NCBI GenBank assembly: GCA_019636335.1
Contig: JAHBXR010000007.1
Location: 173,978 to 237,977 of the forward strand
DNA length: 64,000 nucleotides
From: Pirellulales bacterium
GTDB taxonomy: Bacteria; Planctomycetota; Planctomycetia; Pirellulales; JAEUIK01
Direction: 5' to 3'
The translations under genes and the position numbers were made by a program. Below the pieces are notes generated by a model. That model was given only the letters and a program-made list of their open reading frames with translations. It was not told the origin of the DNA and did not search any database. This document shows positions 10,026 through 19,256 of the stretch, piece by piece; positions within the stretch are counted from its first letter, which is position 1, and each line of letters begins with the position of its first letter.

Positions 10026-10919
10026 ATGCGAGTCTTGGTCACGGGGGCGACGGGATTCATCGGGCAGGAACTCGTCAAACGACTCGATCGGCCCGTCGTG
10101 CTCTCGCGTTCGCCCGAATCGGCACGGGCAAAGCTGGGGGATGTGACGGCCATCCGCTGGGACGCCGAAAAAGAGCTCCCCACCGCGGCCGCCTTGGAAG
10201 GCGTGGATGCCATCGTGCATCTGGCGGGCGAGCCGGTCGCCGAAGGTCGCTGGAATGCCGAGAAGAAACGACGCATCCGCGAGAGCCGTATTCTCGGCAC
10301 GCGAAATCTTGTACGTGGGCTAGAGCAACTGACCACGCGGCCCCGGGTACTCGTCTCTGCGTCGGCCGTCGGCTACTACGGTTCGCGTGGCGACGAAGTG
10401 CTCGACGAAAATTCGCCGCCGGCCAGCGATTTTCTGGCCGACGTCTGTCGCGATTGGGAGGCCGAATCGCATCGTGCCCGCGACTTGGGAATGCGGGTCG
10501 TCAATCCGCGCATCGGCATCGTGCTCGGCAAAGGAGGCGGCGCGATGGCAAAAATGCTGTTCCCCTTCAAGCTCGGGTTGGGCGGGCGCCTGGGAAGCGG
10601 AAATCAGTGGATGCCCTGGGTTCACGTCGACGACATCGTCGGCCTGATCCTGTTTGCGATCGAGCACGAGAGTCTGCAAGGGGCCGCCAATGCGACCGGG
10701 CCCCATCCGGTTACGAATCGCGAGTTCACGCGCACCCTGGCGCGAGTGCTGCACCGTCCGGCGATCTTTCCCGTGCCGGCGTTTGGCTTGAAGTTGGCCA
10801 TCGGCGGGTTCGGTGAAATCCTGCTCACCTCGCAGCGAGCCGTGCCGCAAGCGTTGCTCGAGGCGGGTTACGCGTTCAAGTATCCCACGCTAGAAGCGGC
10901 CCTGCGCACAAGCGTTTAA
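10026..10919 (+). CDS. TIGR01777-type epimerase (extended SDR family)
   Basis: A 297-aa NAD(P)-binding protein of the TIGR01777/YfcH group. The start has the Rossmann glycine motif G-A-T-G-F-I-G, followed by V-H-L-A-G-E-P, and an active-site-like S-A-V-G-Y-Y-G. The C-terminal part has the family's N-x-x-x-P-x-P-V-T-N-R-E-F-T pattern and the DUF1731 end. GGAG lies upstream of the ATG at 10026; an in-frame ATG at 9996 is possible. In vivo substrates of this family are poorly known. It is followed by an SRPBCC gene, a partner sometimes fused to it. Confidence 0.88.
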   Translation: MRVLVTGATGFIGQELVKRLDRPVVLSRSPESARAKLGDVTAIRWDAEKELPTAAALEGVDAIVHLAGEPVAEGRWNAEKKRRIRESRILGTRNLVRGLEQLTTRPRVLVSASAVGYYGSRGDEVLDENSPPASDFLADVCRDWEAESHRARDLGMRVVNPRIGIVLGKGGGAMAKMLFPFKLGLGGRLGSGNQWMPWVHVDDIVGLILFAIEHESLQGAANATGPHPVTNREFTRTLARVLHRPAIFPVPAFGLKLAIGGFGEILLTSQRAVPQALLEAGYAFKYPTLEAALRTSV

Positions 10920-10964
10920 CGGTTGGTGTACCCTGCCCTGTGTAACGGTTTTCTTCTACGAACC

Positions 10965-11453
10965 ATGTCGAAAACGTATCATCTCCAGCGAGTGCAATTG
11001 ATTCGCCGGCCGCGCGACGAAGTGTTTGCCTTTTTCTCGGATGCGGCCAATCTGGAGGCGATCACGCCCGAGTTTCTGCGGTTTCAAATCCTCACGCCGC
11101 GGCCGATCGAAATGCGTCCCGGTACGTTGATCGACTACCGGCTCAAGCTGGGCGGAATACCTTTCTACTGGCAGACCCGCATCGAGACGTTCGACCCCCC
11201 CTACGCCTTCAGCGACTTGCAGGCCAAGGGGCCTTACCGGCGCTGGCACCACTGGCACGAGTTCTACGAGGTGCCACAGGGGACGATTTCGGTCGATCGT
11301 GTCGAGTATGAATTGCCATTGGGCTCGCTCGGCCGCATGGCACGCCTGCTGTTCGTCGAGCGCAATCTCGACCAGATCTTCGAGCACCGCCGGCGACGAT
11401 TGAACGAATTGCTGCCCGGCGTGATCTCGAGCGAGACGCCTGCCGTGGCTTAG
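10965..11453 (+). CDS. SRPBCC (START-like) ligand-binding protein
   Basis: A 162-aa single-domain protein of the SRPBCC/cyclase-dehydrase fold. It begins with the usual R-P-R-D-E-V-F-A-F-F-S-D-A-x-N-L pattern and has L-x-F-x-I-L-T-P. The central W-x-x-x-H-E-F region and the C-terminal helix close the hydrophobic cavity of this fold. It starts 45 bases after the TIGR01777 epimerase. Such proteins are often encoded beside or fused to TIGR01777 enzymes, so it may bind the same hydrophobic ligand. The stop overlaps the convergent TPR gene stop by 4 bases. Confidence 0.85.
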   Translation: MSKTYHLQRVQLIRRPRDEVFAFFSDAANLEAITPEFLRFQILTPRPIEMRPGTLIDYRLKLGGIPFYWQTRIETFDPPYAFSDLQAKGPYRRWHHWHEFYEVPQGTISVDRVEYELPLGSLGRMARLLFVERNLDQIFEHRRRRLNELLPGVISSETPAVA

Positions 11454-12529
11454 TAGCGGCTGGGCGGGTAGGCATTGCCCGCACCGGGAACTTGCGGCTC
11501 GGTCGGGGCAGTCGCCGCCGGAGGCATGACTGCCGGCATCGGAGAAGTCATCGGCCCCGCGGCGGTCGGCGGATTGACCGTCGGAGACGTGGTGTAGGGC
11601 TCGGGACGACGAGCCACCTCGAATTGAGGCTGTACCTGTGCCTGTCCCTGTTGTTGGCGAACCAGGTAGTGCTCGCCGACCGGCCCGGGGAGCCGCGCCA
11701 AGAGGAGGCCGCGTTGCTGGCGTGCTTCCTTCATGTTGGGATCGAGCTGCAGCGCCTGGTCGATCTCCTCGATCCCCCCCCGGATATCCCCCGACTGCCC
11801 TAGCAGAAAGCCCACGTTGTAGTGCGCCACGGCCGGGGAATGCACGGCCAGCATGTGCTTGAGCGCCTCGTTCTTGCGCCCCTGGGCGACGAGAACCGAA
11901 GCAAGGTTATTGCGATACAGTTCCTTGTCGGGCTGAATCTTCACGGCGATTTCGAGCTGCCTGGCGGCTTCCTCGAAACGGCGATGGCGACCGTAGCACA
12001 AACCGAGATCGTTGTGAGCCGACGCCTCCTTGGGGTGTACGTTGACGGCAAAGCGATAGAGCTCGATCGCCTCGTCGGTCTTACCGTAGTGATCCATCAG
12101 GCGAGCCAGACCCAGGAGTGCTCCGAGATGCTCGGGATCGTCCTCGAGCACTTGCCGGTAGATCGTTTCGGCCTCGGCCGAGCGGCCGTTCGTGGCCTTG
12201 AGACGCGCCGTGGCGACGTTGAGGTCGTTGCTGGCCTTGGCCGGCGTGTTCGACAGCGAGGTCTCGTCGATCGGGCCGGTTTCTTTGATGAAAGCTCCCT
12301 TCACGGCGCCCGTGCCGCGAGTCCACGTCGAGGAAACTCCGTCGGTGAAACGCTTCCAGGGGCTCTTCCGTTTCAGGCCGTAGCTCGACGAGCCGGAGGT
12401 CGCTCCCGACTTGTTGCCCCCGAACCAGCTTGATTCTCCCGATGTGGTTTGGGCATGGAGCGGCGAGCTCACGGTGCCCAGTAGCACGGCACTCACGAGC
12501 GCGATGATCCAAGGCAAGGGCTTGTACAC
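11450..12529 (-). CDS. Exported TPR protein, TadD-like
   Basis: A 359-aa protein with an N-terminal signal peptide (V-Y-K-P-L-P-W then a hydrophobic run ending near H-A-Q). A Ser/Gly-rich linker is followed by tandem TPR repeats (about residues 105-275) and a Pro/Gln-rich tail. The GTG start at 12529 has a good GGGAGGTG ribosome-binding site 5 bases upstream. It lies downstream of tad genes on the same strand. That position and architecture fit TadD, the TPR lipoprotein-like pilotin of Tad systems, though no lipobox cysteine is seen. Confidence 0.75.
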   Translation of the reverse strand: MYKPLPWIIALVSAVLLGTVSSPLHAQTTSGESSWFGGNKSGATSGSSSYGLKRKSPWKRFTDGVSSTWTRGTGAVKGAFIKETGPIDETSLSNTPAKASNDLNVATARLKATNGRSAEAETIYRQVLEDDPEHLGALLGLARLMDHYGKTDEAIELYRFAVNVHPKEASAHNDLGLCYGRHRRFEEAARQLEIAVKIQPDKELYRNNLASVLVAQGRKNEALKHMLAVHSPAVAHYNVGFLLGQSGDIRGGIEEIDQALQLDPNMKEARQQRGLLLARLPGPVGEHYLVRQQQGQAQVQPQFEVARRPEPYTTSPTVNPPTAAGPMTSPMPAVMPPAATAPTEPQVPGAGNAYPPSRY

Positions 12530-12753
12530 CAGACACCTCCCTGTTCCCGTACGGGCGAATCCCAGTCGCAAACGCACCACGAGAGTAGCGCGCTTCGTTA
12601 CTAGCATCGGTTGCCCGACCGTAGCGACTGTAGCGGAAAGGAGAGGCTGCGCACTTACGACAGACTTTGCGGCGTCTGTAGGTGACGGCCTGCTGGCGAA
12701 ATGGCGCTAGCACATCGAACGTGCCAGGCCGTGCCGCGCGGACCGTGCGGCGG

Positions 12754-13299
12754 CTAATTCGCCTGATCGTCCGACGATTCCTTGGGAATGCGCGGATCGG
12801 GCGTGGTGTCGCGGAACTTACGCTCGACCTGGTCGATGTACTCGGCCGACGAGCCGAGGTTCGGCACGCGCGTCGTGGTGATCATCGGTTCCTCGCCCGC
12901 CGCCAGGTAGTGCGCCATGGCCGTCTGCACGGCCTCGATGCGGGCGGCGGTGACCGTCGGATCGTCCGATTCGAGCACGAAGACCGTGCGACGCTGGGTC
13001 GGCGTGAGTCGCGCGATGTAGCGCAGCTTCAGCTTGCCCGCATCGTTCAGCTCGGAACCCTCGTCGACAAAATACTGATCGCCGAGCGTGTTCTGCGTGC
13101 GCCAGCCATTGGCGACGATGATCGACATCGTGCCGCGCACCTGCTCGCGATCGGGATAGACGTAAGGGTAAGGCCACTCGCGGTTCTGCTTATAGCCGTG
13201 CCAGACTCGGCTCAAGACGTCCCCCTGGACGGCAGTTGCCGGTCCAAGCGTGGCGCCACAGATCGCTCCGACAAAGGCCAACGTGCAGAGACGCCGCAT
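12754..13299 (-). CDS. Small exported protein in the Tad locus, unknown family
   Basis: A 181-aa protein with a clear signal peptide (R-R-L-C-T-L-A-F-V-G, cleavage near V-Q-G). The mature part carries Y-P-Y-V-Y-P-D-R, S-I-I-V-A-N-G-W-R and a Y-I-A-R-L-T-P-T-Q-R-R region, then a charged tail. The ATG at 13299 has GGGAG 8 bases upstream; the longer frame to 13407 lacks one. It sits between tadC and the TadD-like TPR gene on the same strand, so a role at the outer face of the Tad apparatus is plausible. I do not recognise its family. Confidence 0.7.
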   Translation of the reverse strand: MRRLCTLAFVGAICGATLGPATAVQGDVLSRVWHGYKQNREWPYPYVYPDREQVRGTMSIIVANGWRTQNTLGDQYFVDEGSELNDAGKLKLRYIARLTPTQRRTVFVLESDDPTVTAARIEAVQTAMAHYLAAGEEPMITTTRVPNLGSSAEYIDQVERKFRDTTPDPRIPKESSDDQAN

Positions 13300-13476
13300 G
13301 ATCCGGTCTCCCAAACGTCCGTGTTCGCGTGTGCGGCCATTTCGTGACGAGCTACCATGCTCGCTATCCGAAGTGCCCAGGGCGCTGCCCTCGGCGTGGC
13401 TACTCATCTATATCGGCAGCGGGAGCGTTCGGCTACGGTTTCCCTTGCGCACTTTAACCCGCAGTTCCCAAAGGCC

Positions 13477-14448
13477 CTAGCTTCCCGACATAACCGGGAA
13501 CATCTCCCGGGTCATCGTGATCGCTGCCGGTCCGACGAGCACCACGAAAATGCCGGGGAAAATGAAGATCACCAGCGGGAAGATGAGCTTCACGGCGGTC
13601 TTGGCGGCTCGTTCCTCGGCCAACTGCCGGCGACGGGTCCGCATCGAGTCGCTCTGCACGCGCAGGGCCTGGGCGATGCTCGAGCCGAATTTGTCGGCCT
13701 GAATGAGGATCGCCGCCAGGGCGCGGAGGTCGTCGACCCCGGTGCGTACCCCCAGTTCGTGGAGGGCCTCGGCGCGCGAGCGTCCCATCTGCAACTGGAA
13801 GTTGCACAGGGCGAACTCTTCGGAGATGACCCGCGCCGTGCTCTTCATCTCTTCACTCACCTTGCGCATCGCCTGGTCGAGTCCCAGGCCCGACTCGACG
13901 CACACCACGAGCAAGTCGAGCGCGTCGGGCAACGTGAAAAAGATGCTGTCTTTGCGTTGCTTGGTGATGAACCACAGGACCAGGTCGGGCAGGTAGAAGC
14001 AGATGCCGGCAATGATCGTGGAGCCGTAGAGCGAGTCTTGCCCGAACCCGGTCGCGGCCACCATGATGCCGCCACCGAAGAAGAACCCGCCAAGCAGCCC
14101 GGCGAACTTGAGTCCCAGGAAGATGCTGGCCGCCGTTTCACTGCGAAAGCCGCCGTTGGCGAGGCGGATTTTGAGCTTGCTCTGTTCCATCTCGTTCTTG
14201 GGAACGAGCGGCGCGGCGAAGGCGGGGGCGTTCTTCGCCAGTACCTTGGCCATTTTGTCCGACTTCTTGACGGGCAGATTCTCCTCGCGCTTGCGCAGCG
14301 CGGGGTTCTTGTACTCGTCGAGCCGGTCGGACGCGCGCGAGCCCCCGGCCGCCACGATATCGAGAAACCACCAGACGCCCACGGCAAATAGACCGAAGAC
14401 CGCCAGCGGCACGAGACTTTCGAAGTTGATGAGGTCGGCGAACAGCAC
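13477..14448 (-). CDS. tadC: Tad/Flp assembly inner-membrane protein TadC
   Basis: A 323-aa type II secretion F-domain (T2SF) protein. It has an N-terminal helix (residues 5-30), a charged segment, a central helix pair and a C-terminal helix pair. The T2SF core is seen as L-P-D-A-L-D-L-L-V-V-C-V-E-S-G and A-L-H-E-L-G-V-R-T-G. The GTG start at 14448 is chosen because GTGAGG lies upstream and tadB ends 8 bases earlier. With TadB it should form the membrane platform on which the CpaF ATPase acts. Confidence 0.9.
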   Translation of the reverse strand: MLFADLINFESLVPLAVFGLFAVGVWWFLDIVAAGGSRASDRLDEYKNPALRKREENLPVKKSDKMAKVLAKNAPAFAAPLVPKNEMEQSKLKIRLANGGFRSETAASIFLGLKFAGLLGGFFFGGGIMVAATGFGQDSLYGSTIIAGICFYLPDLVLWFITKQRKDSIFFTLPDALDLLVVCVESGLGLDQAMRKVSEEMKSTARVISEEFALCNFQLQMGRSRAEALHELGVRTGVDDLRALAAILIQADKFGSSIAQALRVQSDSMRTRRRQLAEERAAKTAVKLIFPLVIFIFPGIFVVLVGPAAITMTREMFPVMSGS

Positions 14449-14456
14449 GGTTGGCC

Positions 14457-15431
14457 TCACACCTTGATGTTGACGATCTTGCGAATCACGAGCGCCCCGA
14501 GCAATTGCATCACCGCGGCGCCGGCGAGCATCTTCTTGCCCATCGGATCGGTGAAGAGCACCATCACGTATTCGGGGTTCAACTTGTACACGACCGCGAA
14601 CAGCGCCGGGGGCAGGGCCAGGAGCACGATACCCGACAGGCGGCCTTCGCCGGTGAGCGCCTGCACCTGACCCCAGATCTTGAATCGTTCGCGAACGAGG
14701 TAGCCGATCTTGTCGAGGATTTCGGCCAGGTCGCCCCCCGTCTGACGTTGCAGGATGACGGCCGTCGCGAAGAACTTCAGGTCGAGGTTCGGCATGCGGT
14801 CGCACATCTGACGCATAGCGTCTTCGAGCGGCACGCCGAACGCATGTTCGTCGGCGCAGCGGCCAAATTCGGTGCCGATCGGCGGGGTCATTTCTTCCTG
14901 CACGAGCGCCATGCCGGCCGCGAGACTATGGCCCGCACGCAACGCGCGGGCGATCAATTCCAACGCGTCGGGAAGCTGCGTGGCGAACATCTTCATCCGC
15001 TTGCGGCGGCGGAAGAGCAACCACAGCAAAGGGAGCGTCGCGGAAAACATGGCCGCCAGCGGCGTGAAGGCGACCGGGATGCCGACATAGAGCGAGACGC
15101 CCCAGCCGGCCAGCGCCATGACGCCCGAGGCAAGACAGAACTGTTTTGGTGTGAGCTTGGTATCGGCCTGCTCGAAGAGCAACTCGACGTTGCCGAAACG
15201 GGCCAGCAACTCGTGGAAGAATCCCTTCGTATCGGTCAACGGCTCGTAGAGCAGCGTCGGTTCTTTGTCGCGTTTGCCCTTCTTCGTGCCGGGCGATCCG
15301 CTCGACGTGAAGTTCGCCAGCCGGTCTTCAACCTTCTCGTCGGTCGTGTCGCGAAACATGATCGCCACGCCGCCGACGAGGGCCGCCACGCCGATAAAGG
15401 CCGCAATGCTGATGAGTAGTACAGGTGTCAT
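14457..15431 (-). CDS. tadB: Tad/Flp assembly inner-membrane protein TadB
   Basis: A 324-aa T2SF-domain protein. An N-terminal helix (residues 3-25) is followed by a charged stretch, a helix pair near 95-140, the T2SF core with L-P-D-A-L-E-L-I-A-R-A-L-R-A-G, and C-terminal helices. The Q-R-Q-T-G-G-D-L-A-E-I-L-D segment is typical of TadB. Start at 15431 (M-T-P-V-L-L) fits an N-terminal membrane segment. It follows cpaF by 54 bases and precedes tadC by 8 bases in a tight operon. Confidence 0.92.
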   Translation of the reverse strand: MTPVLLISIAAFIGVAALVGGVAIMFRDTTDEKVEDRLANFTSSGSPGTKKGKRDKEPTLLYEPLTDTKGFFHELLARFGNVELLFEQADTKLTPKQFCLASGVMALAGWGVSLYVGIPVAFTPLAAMFSATLPLLWLLFRRRKRMKMFATQLPDALELIARALRAGHSLAAGMALVQEEMTPPIGTEFGRCADEHAFGVPLEDAMRQMCDRMPNLDLKFFATAVILQRQTGGDLAEILDKIGYLVRERFKIWGQVQALTGEGRLSGIVLLALPPALFAVVYKLNPEYVMVLFTDPMGKKMLAGAAVMQLLGALVIRKIVNIKV

Positions 15432-15485
15432 GCGATTCTGTCTTGGGACGAAGGCTTGCGAAACGCGGACCACCGCGCGGCGGCG

Positions 15486-16811
15486 CTAGTCCTCCAGCAT
15501 CACGCGCTGACGGAACGCGCTGGCCGGCAAACGCACGCCAGCCTGCTCGAGGCGGTCCATGAACGCCGGTCGAATGCCGGTCGAGATGAAGCGGCCATGG
15601 GCGCGGCCGTTCTCGTCGATGCCGGTCTGCTCGAACAAGTAGATATCCTGCATCACGATCGTGTCTTGCTCCATGCCGACCACTTCCGAGATGTGCGTGA
15701 TCTTGCGCGGACCACCCTGCAGGCGGTTGGCCTGAATGATGACGTCCACGGCGCTGGCGATCTGCTGACGCATCGCCTTGAGCGGCAGCTCGAAGCCGGT
15801 CATCGTGATCAACGTCTCGAGACGGGCCAACGCGTCGCGCGGCGTATTGGCGTGGACCGTGGTCAGCGAGCCTTCGTGACCCGTGTTCATGGCCTGGAGC
15901 ATGTCGAGGGTTTCGGCGCCGCGGCATTCGCCGATGATGATGCGTTCGGGACGCATACGCAGGGCGTTGCGCACGAGGTCGGTCGCCGTGATGGCTCCCT
16001 TGCCTTCGATGTTCGCCGGGCGCGTTTCGAGCCGCACGACGTGGTCCTGCTGCAATTGCAACTCGGCCGCGTCCTCGATCGTCACGATGCGCTCGTGGTT
16101 CGGGATGAAGCTCGACAGCGTGTTCAACAGCGTCGTCTTACCCGAGCCGGTACCCCCCGAGATGATCATGTTCAAGCGGGCCTTGATGCAGCCTTCGAGC
16201 AGCATCACCATTTCGGGCGTGAAGGCCTTGTAGTTCAGCAGGTCTTCGAGCTTGAGCGGATTCGAGCCGAAACGGCGAATCGACAGCGCCGCCCCGTCGA
16301 GGGCCAGCGGCGGAATAATCGCGTTCACACGGGAGCCGTCGGGCAGACGCGCGTCGACCATCGGGCAGACTTCGTCCACGCGGCGACCCACCCGCGACAC
16401 GATGCGGTCGATGATCTGCAGCAAGTGGTTGTTATCGCGGAAGACCACGTTGGTCTTCTCCAGCTTGCCCCGACGTTCGACGTACACGCTGCGAGGGCCG
16501 TTGACCAGGATATCGCTGATCGTCGAGTCCTTGAGCAGGAACTCGAGCGGGCCGAGACCGAACGTCTCGTCGAGCACTTCTTCGATCAGCCGCTCGCGCT
16601 CGTTGCGATTGAGCAGGGTGTCTTCGGTATCGCACAGGTGCTCGATCACCAGGCGGATTTCGCGGCGCAGCGTATCGCCCGCCATCTCACCCACGCGCGT
16701 AAGGTCGAGCTTGTCGACCAGCTTCGAGTGGATGCGGCGCTTCAGTTCTTCGAACTCCGCGTTCTGCGCGCGGTCGTTCGTGCGATTCGACGTAACGGTG
16801 GGGGCAGGCAT
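15486..16811 (-). CDS. cpaF: Tad/Flp secretion ATPase CpaF/TadA
   Basis: A 441-aa hexameric secretion ATPase of the VirB11/CpaF family. The N-terminal domain (about 20-170) precedes the RecA-like domain with Walker A G-G-T-G-S-G-K-T near residues 218-226, an acidic I-E-D-A-A-E-L box, Walker [11 protein letters not shown], and the His box G-S-L-T-T-V-H-A-N. It should power assembly of Flp-type pili or adhesins. The ATG at 16811 is chosen because the extension to 16985 is Ser/Gly/Pro-rich and unlike the family. CpaE, the secretin and the pilin genes are not in this window. Confidence 0.93.
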   Translation of the reverse strand: MPAPTVTSNRTNDRAQNAEFEELKRRIHSKLVDKLDLTRVGEMAGDTLRREIRLVIEHLCDTEDTLLNRNERERLIEEVLDETFGLGPLEFLLKDSTISDILVNGPRSVYVERRGKLEKTNVVFRDNNHLLQIIDRIVSRVGRRVDEVCPMVDARLPDGSRVNAIIPPLALDGAALSIRRFGSNPLKLEDLLNYKAFTPEMVMLLEGCIKARLNMIISGGTGSGKTTLLNTLSSFIPNHERIVTIEDAAELQLQQDHVVRLETRPANIEGKGAITATDLVRNALRMRPERIIIGECRGAETLDMLQAMNTGHEGSLTTVHANTPRDALARLETLITMTGFELPLKAMRQQIASAVDVIIQANRLQGGPRKITHISEVVGMEQDTIVMQDIYLFEQTGIDENGRAHGRFISTGIRPAFMDRLEQAGVRLPASAFRQRVMLED

Positions 16812-17264
16812 GGTGGGAATTCTCTCGCCGTGGCTGGGGGGAGCCGCGCCGTCGGCGCCGCCACCCATCCCGGGCGCGTGCGACGACGAACTCGAACGGA
16901 AACGTCCAAAACGCGGAGCGAGGAGTCGCCATCTCCAGATCGCAACGTTCCCCGCGGATATCCGCTCGAAGAAAACATAGCTCACCTATTTACGGCGTTG
17001 CGGGCTGGCAAAACTGCACCGATCCTGAGGCGGCAGACGGAGTTTCGTGCGGTAACACAGGTTCCCGCGGGGTAGGGGGCATCGGCTGGCGCGGGTCGAG
17101 TGGATCGTGCCGGAGAGTCCAATGGTGACGAGCCTGAAAAGTGTCACGCCCCCCCTGCCCTTGCCGGTACGCATGGCTCGAGATTAGGCTGCAACGCGCG
17201 GAGGGTGGGCTGGAAGTACACCCCCCGAGAGCTGCTGAAAAGTGCCCGCTGCCAGGTGGAAAGA
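16812..17264. other. Divergent intergenic region between cpaF and the metal permease
   Basis: About 450 bases separate the divergent cpaF and metal-permease starts. No convincing gene was found; the minus-strand frames here are Arg/Pro-rich and lack a ribosome-binding site. The region should hold the promoters for both units, but no strong -35/-10 pair was picked out. A weak hairpin (GTGAC/GTCAC) lies near 17122-17145. Confidence 0.4.
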
Positions 17265-18764
17265 ATGCGAAGCTGGATGTTGATCGTCGTGACGCTGCTG
17301 GTCTGGGGGGGCGGAATCGGGCTCGCGCTGGCGGCCCCGCACGAAGATGCGCACCAGGCGATCGAGCATGCGGCGAAGCCGAACTCCCTCTCGCTGGTCG
17401 ACCACCGGTTGAGCTGGCCGGACTCCGCCGATGTGTGGCGGGTGGTCAGCCTGCGCGACTACAACACCCGGATCGTGTTGGCCGGCACCATGTTGCTGGG
17501 CGTCGTCGGTGGCGTCGTGGGCACGTTTATGCTGCTGCGCAAGCGAGCCCTGGCCGGGGATGTCGTGGGACATGCCTCGCTGCCCGGGATTGCCACGGCT
17601 TTCATCGTGATGGAGAGCATCTCGCCCGGCAGCGGCAAGTCGCTTCCCGGGCTGCTGACCGGCGCGCTGATCGCCGGGGCGTGCGGTCTGGCGAGCGTCC
17701 TGGCGATTCGACGTCTGACGCGGATCAAGGAAGACGCGGCGCTGGCGATCGTGTTATCGGTCTTCTTCGGCTTTGGCATCGTGCTCTTTACCGTCGTACA
17801 GAGCATTCCCTCCGGGGGCGCGGCGGGGCTGCAGGGATTCATCTTTGGCAAAGCCGCTTCGCTCGTGGCGGCGGATGTGAATCTGATCTCGGCGGCCTCG
17901 CTGGTGGTGCTCGTGATCTGCACGCTGCTTTTTAAAGAGTTGTCGCTCGTCTGCTTCGACGAGAACTATGCGGCCGCCGAAGGTTGGCCCGTCACGTGGC
18001 TCGATCTCGTACTGATGTCGCTCGTGGCGGCGGTCTCGGTCATTGGTTTGCAAAGCGTGGGCCTGCTGCTCGTGGTGGCCATGCTGATCATTCCCCCCTC
18101 GGCGGCGAGGTTCTGGACCGACGATTTGCGCCGCATGACCCTCGTCGCGGCGCTCTTGGGGGGAGCTAGTGCGGCGGTGGGCGCTCTGGGCAGTGCTTTG
18201 TTTCCCCGGTTGGCCGCGGGGGCGGTCATCGTCCTGGCCGGCGCGTTGGCGTTTGGGATCAGCCTGCTGTTTGGCACGAAGCGAGGATTTCTGCACCGCC
18301 TGCTGGCCGACCGCCGCTTGCGTCAAGAAGTCGCCGAGCAACACCTGTTGCGCGGCTGCTACGAGTTGCTCGAGGCGATTCAGCCTGTGGCCACGGCCGC
18401 GGATCTGGCGGATAGGCCGATCTCGATGATGCAATTGCTCGACTTGCGCTCGTGGAACTTCCGGCGGCTTCAGCAGGTGATCGCCCGGGCCGAACGCGAA
18501 GGATTGGTCGAGCTTCGTAGTCGAGACGTCGTGACACTGACCCGTGCCGGCGCGGTCGAGGCGCAACGCGTGGTGCGCAATCACCGACTGTGGGAACTGT
18601 ACCTGATTAACTACGCCGATGTCGCACCGAGCCGGGTCGATCGTAGCGCTGATCGAATCGAACACGTGCTCGAGCCCGAGGTGATGCGCAAGCTCGAAGA
18701 GACGTTGCGCACGAAATATCCGCGGCTGAGCGATGTTCCCCCCAGTCCGCATGCGATGGGCTGA
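17265..18764 (+). CDS. Metal ABC transporter permease (ZnuB/MntB type) fused to a DtxR-like regulator domain
   Basis: A 499-aa protein. Residues 1-25 look like a signal or first helix, and residues 60-345 form the multi-helix ABC-3 permease domain used for Zn, Mn or Fe uptake. Residues 350-490 are soluble. They contain a winged-helix-like part (R-L-Q-Q-V-I-A-R-A-E-R-E-G-L-V) and a stretch R-N-H-R-L-W-E-L-Y-L followed by D-R-I-E-H-V-L. That stretch matches the DtxR/MntR metal-binding and dimerisation domain. No ATPase or substrate-binding gene is adjacent. ATG at 17265 has a GGAAAG site. Confidence 0.85.
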   Translation: MRSWMLIVVTLLVWGGGIGLALAAPHEDAHQAIEHAAKPNSLSLVDHRLSWPDSADVWRVVSLRDYNTRIVLAGTMLLGVVGGVVGTFMLLRKRALAGDVVGHASLPGIATAFIVMESISPGSGKSLPGLLTGALIAGACGLASVLAIRRLTRIKEDAALAIVLSVFFGFGIVLFTVVQSIPSGGAAGLQGFIFGKAASLVAADVNLISAASLVVLVICTLLFKELSLVCFDENYAAAEGWPVTWLDLVLMSLVAAVSVIGLQSVGLLLVVAMLIIPPSAARFWTDDLRRMTLVAALLGGASAAVGALGSALFPRLAAGAVIVLAGALAFGISLLFGTKRGFLHRLLADRRLRQEVAEQHLLRGCYELLEAIQPVATAADLADRPISMMQLLDLRSWNFRRLQQVIARAEREGLVELRSRDVVTLTRAGAVEAQRVVRNHRLWELYLINYADVAPSRVDRSADRIEHVLEPEVMRKLEETLRTKYPRLSDVPPSPHAMG

Positions 18765-18800
18765 AATACAACTGGCGATGGCACGCCCTGCCGCGCGAGT

Positions 18801-19223
18801 CTAAAGTGGGGGCAGAATATCGGGGCGGATCTGATAGGCATCGGCCAGCGCATTGGTCGAATTGAAGAGTGCCACGACCGAGAGCAGCTCGCCCAATGCC
18901 TCGTCGTCGAGACCGAGCTTCTTGACCGCCGCCGTGTGCGAATTGATGCAGTAGGCGCAGCCGTTCGTGGCGGAGACCGCCAGGGCGATCATCTCCTTGG
19001 TCAAGGGGTCGAGCCGCCCGGGACCCATGATCCGCTTCAATCGCTGCCAGGTCTCTTCGAGCAAAGGAGGATAGTTGGCCAGCGTCTTCCACATGTTCGG
19101 GATAAAGTCGATCTTCTTGGTGGCCATGATGTCGTCGAAGATCTCCCGCACGCGTCCGGTGGACTCGGCGTATTCGACAGGGCGAACCGTGGCGACACGA
19201 TCGGTGGGGTTCTGTTGCGACAT
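18801..19223 (-). CDS. AhpD-like / carboxymuconolactone decarboxylase family protein
   Basis: A 140-aa all-helical protein of the AhpD/CMD family. The redox motif is C-A-Y-C-I-N-S-H near residues 90-97 (C-x-x-C with a histidine four residues on), as in alkylhydroperoxidases that use two cysteines. The preceding P-L-T-K-E-M-I-A-L-A-V-S segment is the family helix. Such proteins reduce peroxides with a thiol donor; the donor is not encoded nearby. It converges on the metal permease and lies 33 bases after the PQQ-like gene on the minus strand. Confidence 0.87.
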   Translation of the reverse strand: MSQQNPTDRVATVRPVEYAESTGRVREIFDDIMATKKIDFIPNMWKTLANYPPLLEETWQRLKRIMGPGRLDPLTKEMIALAVSATNGCAYCINSHTAAVKKLGLDDEALGELLSVVALFNSTNALADAYQIRPDILPPL

Positions 19224-19256
19224 GTTGAGTTTGGCTCCGTCGTGACTTCCTGAGAA

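Noticed and set aside
16812-16985. N-terminal extension of CpaF
   Set aside because: Ser/Gly/Pro-rich and unlike CpaF; ATG at 16811 is a better start, though a longer form cannot be ruled out.
15456-17075. 539-codon plus-strand frame
   Set aside because: Antisense to cpaF, which has clear Walker motifs; the plus frame is an artefact of GC-rich codon use.
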